Program-made: the position numbers and the translations under genes | Notes under the pieces: model-generated | The model's database searches: none | Told to the model about the DNA's origin: nothing | The model's input: only the letters and a program-made list of their open reading frames with translations | In this document: one piece after another, positions 50,372 through 61,023 of the stretch | Position numbering within the stretch: the first letter of the stretch is position 1 | Layout of the letters: each line of letters starts with the position of its first letter | Source: Rhodococcus sp. 4CII | GTDB taxonomy: Bacteria > Actinomycetota > Actinomycetes > Mycobacteriales > Mycobacteriaceae | Reading direction: 5' to 3' | Length of the DNA stretch: 64,000 nt | Assembly (NCBI RefSeq): GCF_014256275.1 | Contig: NZ_JACCFE010000002.1 | Location: 434,001 to 498,000 of the forward strand

Positions 50372-51853
50372 GTGAACCGTGACGAACTGCTGTCGATCTG
50401 CCCCTCTCTGCGTGAGGCGCTCCGCCGCAACCGGTACGACACGGACACCCTGCTCGACGCGCTGGGCCCCGAGAACCACGCCGCACTGAGCCGCAACGAA
50501 CCCGTCCCGGTGCGCCGGGCCAGTGCCGGCTGCGGCGAACTGGGAACCCTGATCCGGCTGTTCCTCCTCACCGACGACTGTCCCGCCGCCGAGGTGGCCG
50601 CGGCGCTGGCCCCGCTCCCGGTCGAGGACGCCGTCGCGGCGGGCCTGCTCGAGTCCGACGGCGACGTCGTCCGGGCCGCCCTCGACCTCCGGCCCATGGA
50701 CATCGGCGGCGGCAACCGGTGGGTGGTCTCCGACCTCGACGGGTCCCTCCGTCCCCGCGAGACCCCGGTCGATCACGTCATCGGCGTCGGGCATGCGTCG
50801 CTGTCGCTGTTGCAGGCCACCCCGACTGCACCGGTCGGGTCGCTCCTCGACGTCGGCACCGGCTGCGGTATCCAGGCGCTGCACGGAACCTCCTACGCCG
50901 GCGCGGTGACGGCCACGGACCTCAACGTCCGTGCCGTCGACCTCGCGGCCGTCACGGCCGCACTCAACGAGGAGGAGATGGAACTGCTCGCCGGATCGTG
51001 GTTCGAGCCGGTCGCCGGCCGCACGTTCGATCAGGTGGTGGCGAATCCGCCGTTCGTCGTCAGCCGCGCACGGGTGGGGCACACGTACCGCGACTCGGGT
51101 CTCGACCTCGACGGCGCGAGCGAATTGATGATCTCCGGGGTCGCCGACTACCTGGCTCCCGGCGGCACGGCGGCGCTGCTGGCGTCCTGGATCCACGTCG
51201 AGGGCGAGGACTGGCGGGCCCGGGTGGCGTCCTGGCTTCCGGCCCACGGTATCGATGCGTGGGTGGTGCAGCGCGATGTCGCGGACCCCGCGCTGTACGT
51301 CGGCACCTGGATGCGGGACGGCGGCCTCGACACCCGCGACCCGGCTTCGGCGGCGATCGCGGAGGACTGGCTGGATCACCTGGCGAGCGCCGACGTGGAG
51401 GGCATCGGCTTCGGGTTCGTCTACCTGCGCCGGACCGACGCGCCCACCGACCTGATGGCGGAAGATCTCACCCACGGCTTCGGCGACCCGCTCGGCGCGG
51501 AGGCACTCGGATATTTCGACCGGGTGGCGTGGCTGCGCGAGAACGACGTGCTCGCCGCGCGGTTCCGCGTCGAGGAGAGCACCGCCCTCGAGCGGGTGTT
51601 CCTCCCCGGCGACGAGGGCTGGACTCAGGTGGTTGCACGGTTGCACCGCGGCAACGGCCCGGCGTGGCAGCACGAGGTCGACGATCTCGTCGCCTCCCTC
51701 GTCGCCGGCATGCGCGGCAGCGACGGCCTCGTTCTGGGCGAACTGATCGAACTTCTCGCGGCCGCCCACGGCGTCGACGCCGAAGAACTCGCGCAGTCCG
51801 CCGTCCCCCTCGTGCACGCCCTCGTCCGGCACGGACTGGTGCTCCCCGCGTAG
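50372..51853 (+). CDS. class I SAM-dependent methyltransferase, HemK-like, with DUF7059-type N terminus
   Basis: 493 residues from GTG 50372. Residues 1-145 are a helical N-terminal domain; the methyltransferase domain (about 150-330) has GSLLDVGTGCGIQALHG for SAM and VVANPPFVVSRA (NPPF/Y motif of N6-adenine and N5-glutamine methyltransferases). A C-terminal domain of about 150 residues follows. The substrate could be a protein glutamine, RNA or DNA base. It is upstream of sigB, in the same place as in related genomes. Confidence 0.87.
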   Translation: MNRDELLSICPSLREALRRNRYDTDTLLDALGPENHAALSRNEPVPVRRASAGCGELGTLIRLFLLTDDCPAAEVAAALAPLPVEDAVAAGLLESDGDVVRAALDLRPMDIGGGNRWVVSDLDGSLRPRETPVDHVIGVGHASLSLLQATPTAPVGSLLDVGTGCGIQALHGTSYAGAVTATDLNVRAVDLAAVTAALNEEEMELLAGSWFEPVAGRTFDQVVANPPFVVSRARVGHTYRDSGLDLDGASELMISGVADYLAPGGTAALLASWIHVEGEDWRARVASWLPAHGIDAWVVQRDVADPALYVGTWMRDGGLDTRDPASAAIAEDWLDHLASADVEGIGFGFVYLRRTDAPTDLMAEDLTHGFGDPLGAEALGYFDRVAWLRENDVLAARFRVEESTALERVFLPGDEGWTQVVARLHRGNGPAWQHEVDDLVASLVAGMRGSDGLVLGELIELLAAAHGVDAEELAQSAVPLVHALVRHGLVLPA

Positions 51854-51956
51854 CCGGCGGGTTCTCGACTGGTCCCCCTTATACGTGTTCTCAGCAACTT
51901 CTCAGGACCGAATCGAGGAACCCGCAGGTCACAGCCTCTTCGTAAATTACCGGCCG

Positions 51957-51983
51957 GGAACTTTCCCAGGCCTTCGGTGCGTT
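51957..51983 (+). promoter_or_regulatory. ECF-type (SigH/SigE-like) promoter of sigB
   Basis: GGAAC at 51957-51961 and CGTT at 51980-51983 with an 18-base spacer match the GGAA(T/C)-N18-20-GTT promoter type of actinobacterial SigH/SigR and SigE. Transcription would begin near 51990, about 30 bases before the sigB ATG. Known control of sigB by SigE/SigH in mycobacteria and corynebacteria agrees. Confidence 0.65.
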
Positions 51984-52019
51984 GATCCATATGAGACACC
52001 ACCGATGAGGAGGCAAGTC

Positions 52020-52991
<972 letters not shown>

Positions 52992-53012
52992 CCCCGGGTC
53001 ACCCACTGGAAT

Positions 53013-53052
53013 CGACGCCGGTGCCGGTCGTACGCGACCGGCACCGGCGTCG
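53013..53052. terminator. strong terminator between sigB and the Pat gene
   Basis: CGACGCCGGTGCCGGTCG / CGACCGGCACCGGCGTCG: perfect 18-base stem, 4-base loop TACG, 21 bases after the sigB stop. It can serve both convergent genes. Confidence 0.9.
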
Positions 53053-53079
53053 TGCTGTCTCCCGGACGTCGGGACCGGG

Positions 53080-55809
53080 TCAGCGGAGGCGGCGGGGACC
53101 GAGGTCGGCGACACTCGGTTCCGGGCCGATCCTCACGCGGGAATCGGTGACCTGCGCGCCCTCCGCCGAGGCGAGTACGGGTTCGCACGCCAGTTCCCGG
53201 ACCTCCGGAAGGTCGTCGGCGAGGGCGGAGATCCGCTGCACCAGGTCGACGAGGGCCGATTTGTTCACGGGCACCGCGCTGCGATATCCGGACAGCAGCG
53301 GCGCGGCCTTCGGTGCGTCGATCAGTTCCGCCGCGGCGTCCTCGGTGAGGGGCAGTACCCGGTAGGCGCGGTCACCGAGGAGGTCCGAGATCACGCCGGC
53401 CAGCCCGAACGAGATGAGCGAACCGAACGACGGGTCGTCCTGCACGCCCACCACGCAGCCGATTCCCTTGGTGGCCATCCGCTGCACGTGGAGCAGCGGT
53501 TCGCCGGACGCGGCGGCGAGGTCGCGGTAGGCCCAGCGGACCGAATCGGGTCCGACCAGGTCGAGTCGGACCCCCCCGAGGTCGGGCCGGTGCCGCCACT
53601 GCTCCCCGGTCGCCTTCACCGCGACCGGATATCCCAGTTCCTCCGCGGCCTGCACCGCCTCGTCTTCGGTGGTGGCGGACCGGAAGTCCACCACGTTCAC
53701 CCCGTAGCACGCGAGGAGCTGCGACGCCTCGAAGTCCGAGAGCCAGCGTCCCGACGACGTCGAGAGCCAGCCGTCGACCATATCCTTCGCCCGCTCCGGA
53801 TCGATCCCGTTGGGGCGCAACACCTTCGAGGACGGCTTGCGCTTCCACGCGGCGTACCGCCACGCGCGCGCCAGCGCCAGGGCAGCGCGCTCCGGGCCGG
53901 GATACGAGGGAACCGAACCCCGGGTGGGGTGTCCGTCCGCACCCCGGACGGCCAGCACGTCGGGCACGCCCTCCGCCGCGAGGAACGTCGTCAGCACCGG
54001 TTTGTCCGCTTCCCGGACCGCCTCGCGCAGTGCCTGGGCATACGGTTCGGCGGGAACGGCGACTGGCGGGACGAACACGGCGATCACCGAATCGACGTCG
54101 AACGACGCCAGCGCGGTCCGCACCGCCGTCGCGAATTCCTCGGGACCGGCCTGCGGGCCGAGGTCGACAGGGTCGCCGACTTGGAGGCCTTCACTGCGCG
54201 CGGCGTCCGCGGCGAGGACACCGAGCGCTGTGGAGTTTCCGACCACCGCGAGCCGGGGGCCCGCAGGCAGCGGCTGGTACCCGAACAACAGAGCGCAGTC
54301 GAACAGCTGGGAGATCGACCCGACCTGCACGACGCCTGCCTGCTCGAACAGGGCGCGGACGATCGAATCGTCCATCTCGCCGCTGCTGGCCGCCAGGGCG
54401 GGCGGGACGGCGTGCCGGCCGCTCTTGACCGCGACGATCGGCTTGTTCCTCGCCACCCGGCGCGCGATGCGCGAGAACTTGCGCGGATTACCGAAACTCT
54501 CCAGATACAGCAGCACCACCTCGGTAGCCGGATCCGAATCCCAGTACTGCAGGAGGTCGTTGCCGGAGACGTCGGCGCGGTTACCCGCGGAGACGAAGGC
54601 GGACAAGCCGATTCTGCTTCGCGCGGCCTCGTCTAGGATGGCGATGCCGAGTGCACCGGACTGGCAGAAGAACCCGACGTTGCCCGGACTCGGGAGCACG
54701 GGTGCGAGTGTCGCGTTCAGCGACACCTCGCGGTCGTTATTGGCCACGCCGAGCGCGTTGGGACCGATCAGCCGCATCCCGTGCGCACGCGCGGCATGAA
54801 CGAGCCGCCGTTCGGACTGCCTTCCGTCCGAACCGGTTTCGCTGAAACCCGAAGACACGACGACGAGCGCCTTGACTCCCTTGTCGAGGCAGTCGTCGAG
54901 GACGGCGTTGATCGATTCGGCCGGAACGGCGACGACGGCGAGATCCACCTCGTCGGGGATGTCGCGGACCGTCGGGTACGCGCGCACACCGTGAACCGAA
55001 CGATGCTCGGCATTGACGGGGTACACCGGGCCGGTGAATCCCGCCCGCAGCAGGTTCGTCAGAACGGCGTTGCCGACCTTCGCCCGGTCGGTGGACGCAC
55101 CGATCACCGCGACCGATCGCGGGCTGAGCACGTTGCGCATGCTGCGCGCCTCCGCCGCACGCTCGCGGGAATTGCGTACGGACACCATCGCTTCGGTGGG
55201 GTCGATCGCGAACTCGAGCCGCAGTACTCCGCCCTCGAAACTGCGGCTCACCTGATATCCCGCCTCGCGGAAGACCGTCACCATGTTCCGGTTCTCCGCG
55301 AGCACCTCGGCGACGAACATCGTCAGGCCGTTCTCCGCGGCCGCTGCCGCCAGATGCTCGAGCAGGATCGGGCCCAGTCCACGGCCCTGATGCGCGTCGG
55401 CGACGACGAACGCCACCTCCGCGGACTTGCCGTCCCCTTCGCCGATGAGCCGTTCGTAGCGCCCGACGGCGATGATCTCGTCGCCGAGCAGCACTACGAA
55501 CGCCACCCGGTCGTGGTGGTCGACCGTGGTGAAGTGGACGATGTCCCGTTGCGACATGGTCGGGTACGGGCCGAAATACCGCAGATAACGGGTGCGTTCG
55601 GAGAGCTTCGAATGAAACGCGACGAGTTTGTCCGCGTCCTCGGGAACGATCGGCCGCAGCGCGACCGCACCGCCGTCCGCCGCGAGCACGTCGGCGACCC
55701 ACTGCCGCGGGTAGTTGTGCGCGGCGTCGGGCGGATTCGCCTTCGACTCGGCCGTGACCGGCTGTGCGCTGCCGTCCGTCGTGGCGGTACCGTCCGTCGG
55801 CTCAGTCAC
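53080..55809 (-). CDS. Pat-type protein acetyltransferase: GNAT fused to NDP-forming acyl-CoA synthetase domains
   Basis: 909 residues. The N-terminal GNAT domain (about 45-200; VAFVVADAHQGRGLGPILLEHL holds the acetyl-CoA loop) is followed by CoA-binding (RSVAVIGASTDRAKVGNAVL), succinyl-CoA synthetase-like (GFFCQSGALGIAILDEAA) and ATP-grasp domains (about 680-890; YPVAVKATGEQWRHRPDLGG). Salmonella Pat has GNAT at the C terminus; an N-terminal GNAT is the Streptomyces PatA layout. Family members acetylate and so inactivate AMP-forming acyl-CoA synthetases. Overlap by 8 bases with the deacetylase gene acuC strongly suggests a paired acetylation switch. The position usually holding the synthetase histidine reads QSGALG, consistent with loss of synthetase activity. 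Confidence 0.9.
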   Translation of the reverse strand: MTEPTDGTATTDGSAQPVTAESKANPPDAAHNYPRQWVADVLAADGGAVALRPIVPEDADKLVAFHSKLSERTRYLRYFGPYPTMSQRDIVHFTTVDHHDRVAFVVLLGDEIIAVGRYERLIGEGDGKSAEVAFVVADAHQGRGLGPILLEHLAAAAAENGLTMFVAEVLAENRNMVTVFREAGYQVSRSFEGGVLRLEFAIDPTEAMVSVRNSRERAAEARSMRNVLSPRSVAVIGASTDRAKVGNAVLTNLLRAGFTGPVYPVNAEHRSVHGVRAYPTVRDIPDEVDLAVVAVPAESINAVLDDCLDKGVKALVVVSSGFSETGSDGRQSERRLVHAARAHGMRLIGPNALGVANNDREVSLNATLAPVLPSPGNVGFFCQSGALGIAILDEAARSRIGLSAFVSAGNRADVSGNDLLQYWDSDPATEVVLLYLESFGNPRKFSRIARRVARNKPIVAVKSGRHAVPPALAASSGEMDDSIVRALFEQAGVVQVGSISQLFDCALLFGYQPLPAGPRLAVVGNSTALGVLAADAARSEGLQVGDPVDLGPQAGPEEFATAVRTALASFDVDSVIAVFVPPVAVPAEPYAQALREAVREADKPVLTTFLAAEGVPDVLAVRGADGHPTRGSVPSYPGPERAALALARAWRYAAWKRKPSSKVLRPNGIDPERAKDMVDGWLSTSSGRWLSDFEASQLLACYGVNVVDFRSATTEDEAVQAAEELGYPVAVKATGEQWRHRPDLGGVRLDLVGPDSVRWAYRDLAAASGEPLLHVQRMATKGIGCVVGVQDDPSFGSLISFGLAGVISDLLGDRAYRVLPLTEDAAAELIDAPKAAPLLSGYRSAVPVNKSALVDLVQRISALADDLPEVRELACEPVLASAEGAQVTDSRVRIGPEPSVADLGPRRLR

Positions 55810-57073
55810 GGGGATCCTCCGGGTCCAGTCCGAGTAGAGGGAAGCAGGCGCGGCGGGTGGCGATGACGGCCGAGTCGATACGGATCAGGGCGCGGTCGAC
55901 CGACGGGATCCCGGTCTCCGGTGTGCCGCCGGGTCCGTCCCACGGCAGGTAGTCGATCTCACCGCCGTCGCCCATCGTGTCCGGCAGGTCCACGCTGGGC
56001 GCGAGGACATGGGCCCGCTCCTGCCAGTCCGCGGGTACGGCACGGGCCGTGTCGATCTCGCGATCAAGTGCCGCCGCGATGAGGTGCGTCCAGGCGCGGG
56101 GCACGACGCGGACGAGTCCGTACCCACCGCCGCCGACGGCCAGCCAGCGACCTTCGGCGTAGCGGTCGGCCAGATCGCGCATCGCGAGAAACGCGGCCCG
56201 CTGGCCGTCGACCGTCAGCGCGAGGTCGGCCAACGGATCCTCGCGGTGGCTGTCGACGCCGCACTGGCTGATCACGATCTGGGGCCGGAACGCCGCGAGA
56301 GCCCCCGGGACGACGGCATGGAAACCGCGCAGCCACAACGCATCGACGGTGCCGGGCAGCACCGGGAGGTTGACGGCGGTGCCCTCCGCGGCCCCCTCAC
56401 CGACTTCGCTCGACCACCCGGTGTTAGGCCAGAGCGTCGCCGGATGCTGGTGAAGCGAGATCGTCAGCACCCGGGGGTCGCCCGCGAACGCGTGCTGCAC
56501 CCCGTCCCCGTGGTGTGCGTCGACGTCGATATAGGCGATCCGGTCGAAACCGTTGTCCAGTAGCCAGGACACGGCGATGGCGACGTCGTTGTAGACGCAG
56601 AAGCCGGACGCCCAGTCGGGCATCGCGTGGTGCATGCCGCCGCCGATGCTCACCGCCCGCCGCGTGCGCCCCGCAGCGATCTCCCGCGCCGCGGCGAGCG
56701 ACCCGCCTGCGAGGATCGCGCTCGCTTCGTGCATTTGGGGGAAAACGGGATTGTCCTCGGTGCCGAGCCCGTGCGGGGCGTCCGCGCCGAGAACACCCGA
56801 CGTCGCCGAGTGCCCGGCCTGCTTGACGGCGTCGACGTACGCGGGGGTGTGGATCCGCAGCAGATCCGCGTCCGACGCGGCGTCGGGCCGCAACAGTTCG
56901 ACCCCCTCCAGAATCCCGAGGCTGCGGGCGAGCGACATGGTCAGCTCGAGCCGGGTGGGGTTCATCGGGTGGTCCGCACTCCACCGATAGCTGAGATAGT
57001 CCGGGCTCCACACGACGGCACGGTTCGATACCAGTGCAGCCGAATCCTCCCCGGAACTGAACGACGCGGTCAT
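55802..57073 (-). CDS. acuC: AcuC-type class I/II histone-deacetylase-like protein deacetylase
   Basis: Zn-dependent lysine deacetylase, 423 residues. Catalytic signatures are SIGGGMHHAMPDWASGFCVYND (His pair; here about residues 142-163), IAYIDVDAHHGDGVQHAF (Asp and His zinc ligands), ISQCGVDSHREDPLA (second Asp) and VGGGGYGLVRVVPRAW (Gly-rich with the transition-state Tyr). It starts the acuC-pat unit and would reverse acetylation by its partner, as AcuC does for acetyl-CoA synthetase in Bacillus. Divergent from ideR. Confidence 0.93.
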   Translation of the reverse strand: MTASFSSGEDSAALVSNRAVVWSPDYLSYRWSADHPMNPTRLELTMSLARSLGILEGVELLRPDAASDADLLRIHTPAYVDAVKQAGHSATSGVLGADAPHGLGTEDNPVFPQMHEASAILAGGSLAAAREIAAGRTRRAVSIGGGMHHAMPDWASGFCVYNDVAIAVSWLLDNGFDRIAYIDVDAHHGDGVQHAFAGDPRVLTISLHQHPATLWPNTGWSSEVGEGAAEGTAVNLPVLPGTVDALWLRGFHAVVPGALAAFRPQIVISQCGVDSHREDPLADLALTVDGQRAAFLAMRDLADRYAEGRWLAVGGGGYGLVRVVPRAWTHLIAAALDREIDTARAVPADWQERAHVLAPSVDLPDTMGDGGEIDYLPWDGPGGTPETGIPSVDRALIRIDSAVIATRRACFPLLGLDPEDPRD

Positions 57074-57206
57074 GGACTCACGCTACTGGTACCCGGCGGA
57101 GGGTGCGAGCAGACCCCGCTACGACTGGCGTCGACGCGCTGCGGGGCGGACGGCGCCGGTGCGGGGCAATCACCGGTAGAATCATCCGAGACGAAGGGGT
57201 GTGAGT

Positions 57207-57899
57207 GTGAAGGATCTGGTCGACACCACGGAGATGTATCTCCGGACGATCTACGACTTGGAAGAAGAGGGCGTCGTCCCCCTTCGAGCACGTATTGCCG
57301 AACGACTCGAGCAGAGCGGTCCGACGGTCAGCCAGACCGTCGCCCGGATGGAGCGCGACGGTCTCCTCCTGGTCGCCGGTGACCGCCACCTGGAACTGAC
57401 GGAGAAGGGCCGCGAACTCGCGGTGTCGGTGATGCGGAAGCACCGCCTCGCCGAGCGGCTCCTGGTCGATGTCATCGGCCTCAAATGGGAAGAGGTTCAC
57501 GCGGAGGCGTGCCGCTGGGAGCACGTCATGAGCGAAGAGGTGGAACGGCGCCTGGTGGAGGTGCTCAACAATCCGACGACGTCGCCGTACGGCAACCCGA
57601 TTCCGGGGCTCGCGCAACTCGGGCTCGATCGCCCGGTCGACGCCCCCGAGACGCTGATCCGTCTCACCGACGTACCGCCCGGCAAACCGACCGCGGTCGT
57701 GGTCCGGCGCCTCGCCGAGCACGTGCAGTCGGATCCGGACGTCATCGGCCAGCTGCGGGAGGCGGGCGTGGTGCCCGACGCGCGCGTCACCGTCGAGACC
57801 AAGCCGGGTTCCGTCACGATCACGGTGCCCGGCCACAGCGGTTTCGATCTGTCGGAGGAGATGGCACACGCCGTCCAGGTGAAGCAGGTTCAGGGATAG
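57207..57899 (+). CDS. ideR: iron-dependent repressor IdeR (DtxR family)
   Basis: Fe(II)-activated repressor of siderophore genes, 230 residues. GTG 57207 is preferred over GTG 57201 because AAGGGG lies at 57194-57199. The N-terminal winged helix starts VKDLVDTTEMYLRTIYDLEEE and includes RIAERLEQSGPTVSQTVARME. The metal-binding/dimer domain contains HRLAERLLVDVIG and EACRWEHVMSEEVERRL, and an SH3-like third domain follows (about 150-230). It should act on the iron box found at 20354. Followed 3 bases later by galE, as in corynebacteria. Confidence 0.95.
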   Translation: MKDLVDTTEMYLRTIYDLEEEGVVPLRARIAERLEQSGPTVSQTVARMERDGLLLVAGDRHLELTEKGRELAVSVMRKHRLAERLLVDVIGLKWEEVHAEACRWEHVMSEEVERRLVEVLNNPTTSPYGNPIPGLAQLGLDRPVDAPETLIRLTDVPPGKPTAVVVRRLAEHVQSDPDVIGQLREAGVVPDARVTVETKPGSVTITVPGHSGFDLSEEMAHAVQVKQVQG

Positions 57900-57902
57900 T
57901 CG

Positions 57903-58895
57903 ATGAAACTTCTGGTCACGGGCGGCGCCGGCTACGTCGGCAGCGTCTGCAGCACAGTCCTGCTCGAACGAGGACACGAGGTCGTCGTCATCGACGACCT
58001 GTCCACCGGTAACGCAGACGCGGTGCCGCTCGGCGCCGAGTTCGTCGAGGGCGACGTCGCGGAGGTGGTGTCGGACGTACTCGGCACGAGCGGCACTCCC
58101 CGCTTCGACGGCGTCCTGCACTTCGCGGCGCAGTCGCTGGTCGGCGAGTCCGTCGAGTATCCCGAGAAGTACTGGCGCGGAAACGTCGTCACCACGCTGG
58201 AACTTCTGGAGGCCATGCGGAATTCGGGGACGCAGAAGCTGGTGTTCTCGTCGACGGCCGCCACTTACGGCGAGCCCGAGCACTCGCCGATCACGGAGGC
58301 CGACCCCACTCGGCCCACCAACCCGTACGGAGCGACGAAACTCGCGATCGACCATGCCATCACGTCGTACTCGGTGGCTCATTCGCTCGCGGCGACCAGC
58401 CTGCGGTACTTCAACGTCGCGGGCGCGTACAAGTCGGCCGGCGAGAACCGGGTCGTCGAAACTCATTTGATTCCTCTCGTGCTCCAGGTCGCGCTCGGCC
58501 AGCGGGAGAAGATCTCCATCTTCGGCACCGACTGGCCCACGCCGGACGGAACCGCGATCCGCGACTACATTCACGTGCTCGACCTCGCCGAGGCGCACGT
58601 GCTGGCACTGGAGTCGTCGATCGAGGGCAGGCACCGAATCTATAACCTCGGTAGCGGTGCGGGTTTCAGTGTGCGCGAGGTCATCTCGGCATGCGCCCGG
58701 GTCACCGGGCTGCCCATCGCGGTCGAGGACGCGCCACGCCGGGCGGGCGATCCCGCCGTGCTGGTGGCATCGAGCGACCGTGCCATCGCGGAACTCGGGT
58801 GGCGTCCGGAACACACCGACCTCGACGAGATCGTCGCCGACGCCTGGACATATTTGCAGAATCTGGGCGACCGGTCGCACGCGGCACGTCGCTGA
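57903..58895 (+). CDS. galE: UDP-glucose 4-epimerase GalE
   Basis: Extended short-chain dehydrogenase that interconverts UDP-glucose and UDP-galactose, supplying galactose for arabinogalactan. 330 residues: NAD motif VTGGAGYVGSVCSTVL, VLHFAAQSLVGESVEYPEKYW, the catalytic SSTAATYG and NPYGATKLAID (YxxxK), and LRYFNVAGAYKSAGE. It is translationally close to ideR (3-base gap), so it may be expressed with it. Confidence 0.94.
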   Translation: MKLLVTGGAGYVGSVCSTVLLERGHEVVVIDDLSTGNADAVPLGAEFVEGDVAEVVSDVLGTSGTPRFDGVLHFAAQSLVGESVEYPEKYWRGNVVTTLELLEAMRNSGTQKLVFSSTAATYGEPEHSPITEADPTRPTNPYGATKLAIDHAITSYSVAHSLAATSLRYFNVAGAYKSAGENRVVETHLIPLVLQVALGQREKISIFGTDWPTPDGTAIRDYIHVLDLAEAHVLALESSIEGRHRIYNLGSGAGFSVREVISACARVTGLPIAVEDAPRRAGDPAVLVASSDRAIAELGWRPEHTDLDEIVADAWTYLQNLGDRSHAARR

Positions 58896-58902
58896 CGCCG
58901 GC

Positions 58903-60051
58903 TCATCCGGCGAGGGGCGGGGGCAGCACGACACCGACCGCGCTCGCGCGTTCGTAGCCGACGTCGGCCAGTCCCCGCACCTCCGCCGGCCGCATTCCGC
59001 TGTGTAGTGCACCGTCCAGCAGGGTGGCCAGTACGTGCCCGGGCTCCGAGTCGAGGGCGGCGTCCAACGCGATGCCGGCGAACGGCCCGTCGCCCCGCAG
59101 GTAGGCGCTGTAGCCGAGCAGCGCCGCCGGGTTCGCGCGTTCCGGGTCGGGGAGGTTGCGGGCCAGGAGAATCCACAATTGCTCGGCATCCTCGGCGTAC
59201 GGGCCGACGGCGAGCGCGAGCACACTGTCCCGAACGGTGACATTGTCCAGCGCGAGCGCGAGTTCCGCGTATTCCGGCGCGAGGAGTCTCTCACCGGACG
59301 ACACCCGCGCCACGTGGGTCAGTACCAGTTCGAGCTCGAGCCGGCTGCAGCGATCCGGCATGGACGATCGCTCTGCCAGTTTCCTTCGCAGCAGCGATGA
59401 CGGGCGGCCACGTTCGATCAGAGCGGCGATCTGCATCCGTTCGAGCACCGGCCCGACCTCGATCGTGGCCTCCATCTCCTCGCGCGAGGCGCGGATGGGC
59501 CTGCCCTCGAGGACCCGCGCGAGCGCGACGCGGGACGACGCCGGGTCGGACTGGACGCCGTAATTACCGCCGAAGAGGCTGAACCATGCACCGCCCGAAG
59601 CGATCTCCGCCGTGAGGAAGACGTCGAGAAGGTCGGTCGACGTGAAGTCGAGGAGCTCCTCGAATTCTTCGACGATCGCGGATAATTCGGCGAGACAGAG
59701 CGCGGACGGTCCGGTGAAACGGTCGTCGACGAGAACCAGGATCACCCCGCCGGCGCGGTCACGCTCACAGACGGTGGCGAACTGGCCGAGCGCCGCGCAC
59801 ATCATCGGGGTCGGCTTTCCTGCACCTCCGAGGACCAGGTCGTGTCTCATGACGGCGCCGACCGACGCGTTGCGCTTCCCGGTCAGGCACACCGCCACGA
59901 TCGACCGGGCCGGCCGGAATCCGAGCAGCGCGGGAACCGAGGCGAGGAGGTCGCCCGGTGCGGACAGCGTGACGGTGTGCTGCTGCGGGGGCGGTTCCCC
60001 GCCGGGGTCGTCGGAGAAGCCGGAACCGTGGGGAAATGCGGGTGTCGTCAT
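58903..60051 (-). CDS. DUF4192 family protein
   Basis: 382 residues from ATG 60051. The start MTTPAFPHGSGFSDDPG leads to TVTLSAPGDLLASVPALLGFRPARSIVAVCL (residues about 26-56), the hallmark of DUF4192, and GGVILVLVDDRF. The C-terminal half is helical with LLARNLPDPERANPAALLGYSAYLRGDG. Actinobacterial family of unknown function. It converges with galE (7 bases); a small GCCGG/CCGGC hairpin lies across its stop. Confidence 0.87.
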   Translation of the reverse strand: MTTPAFPHGSGFSDDPGGEPPPQQHTVTLSAPGDLLASVPALLGFRPARSIVAVCLTGKRNASVGAVMRHDLVLGGAGKPTPMMCAALGQFATVCERDRAGGVILVLVDDRFTGPSALCLAELSAIVEEFEELLDFTSTDLLDVFLTAEIASGGAWFSLFGGNYGVQSDPASSRVALARVLEGRPIRASREEMEATIEVGPVLERMQIAALIERGRPSSLLRRKLAERSSMPDRCSRLELELVLTHVARVSSGERLLAPEYAELALALDNVTVRDSVLALAVGPYAEDAEQLWILLARNLPDPERANPAALLGYSAYLRGDGPFAGIALDAALDSEPGHVLATLLDGALHSGMRPAEVRGLADVGYERASAVGVVLPPPLAG

Positions 60052-60211
60052 ACGCCAGACTCTGTCGTGTCGACGTCGCGGGCTCGGCGGGCGAACTGGG
60101 GAAACACAGAGGCCTGTGGATGGGCGACGGGTTGTGGACAACCCGGCCGCCGCGCCGGGCGGACCCGCCGTTCGCCGGAAAAGTCGTCGGAGCCGTGTGC
60201 TAGGCCTCCGC

Positions 60212-60925
60212 TCAGCTGTTCTGCACCTTCTGCACCGCCGCGGTGAACACCTCGTCGAGCGCAACGGTGTCGGCTTTCGCGTCGCCGAACGACATGAACG
60301 TCGCCGACACCCGCACGTCGCCGACCTGGGCGATCAACGTGATCATCGACTGGGTGACCTTCTCGCTGTCGTTACCCGACTTGACGGTCCGCCGGAGCGC
60401 AAGGGTGTCGTCGGCCCGGACGGGAGGCGCGGGCGTGACCTCGGTGGTGACGGTGGACTCGGCGCCGTTGTCGGTCACCGTGACCTCGCCGCATCGCTCG
60501 GTCTGCGCGGCCAGTTCGTCCAGGGGTGTGTCGGTCTTGGTGAGTTCGATCGAGATCGTGGAACGGCTCGCATTGTCCGTGCCCACGGCCATGACCGTGC
60601 CGGTCGGTCCGTAGTCCTGCGCCGGCGGCGCGCAGTCCGCGGGATCGACGACCGCACCCTGCGATACGCCTGTCAGGTCGGGGGCGGCCATCGCCACCGC
60701 CTGGGCGGGGAGCACGATCGCCTCGTACCGGGCCGGGAAGTCGGCGGGGTCGACCAGGAGCTTCGACAGCCCCTTGCCGGACGGCGAACCGACGGCGATG
60801 GCCGGACTCGGCTGCGCAACCCCGGAGACCGTCGAGGAGCACCCGGACAGGAGCGCTGCGGCGGCGGATAGCGTGACCACGGGGACGGCGATGGCCCTGA
60901 GTACCGCTGTGCGCCGAGACCTCAC
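60212..60925 (-). CDS. DUF5642-like lipoprotein
   Basis: 237 residues from GTG 60925 with a signal peptide and clear lipobox LLSGC (Cys about 29). The mature part starts SSTVSGVAQPSPAIAVG and contains LSKLLVDPADFPARYEAIVLP, DPADCAPPAQDYGPTGTVMAVG and TERCGEVTVTDNGAESTVTTE; two cysteines probably pair. It resembles the sensor-like lipoproteins found in mycobacteria (DUF5642). Function unknown. Confidence 0.83.
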   Translation of the reverse strand: MRSRRTAVLRAIAVPVVTLSAAAALLSGCSSTVSGVAQPSPAIAVGSPSGKGLSKLLVDPADFPARYEAIVLPAQAVAMAAPDLTGVSQGAVVDPADCAPPAQDYGPTGTVMAVGTDNASRSTISIELTKTDTPLDELAAQTERCGEVTVTDNGAESTVTTEVTPAPPVRADDTLALRRTVKSGNDSEKVTQSMITLIAQVGDVRVSATFMSFGDAKADTVALDEVFTAAVQKVQNS

Positions 60926-61023
60926 CGTCGACCTCCCGTATCGGATCTGCGGCAGCCCCGCCCGGGGTGCCCCTTTTCCGCCACTCTGCCACGCCGATGC
61001 ACCGGCAGCGGGGAGGCTGCGGC

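Noticed and set aside
58897..58911. Terminator between galE and the DUF4192 gene
   Set aside because: Five-base GCCGG/CCGGC stem overlapping a stop codon is too short to call.
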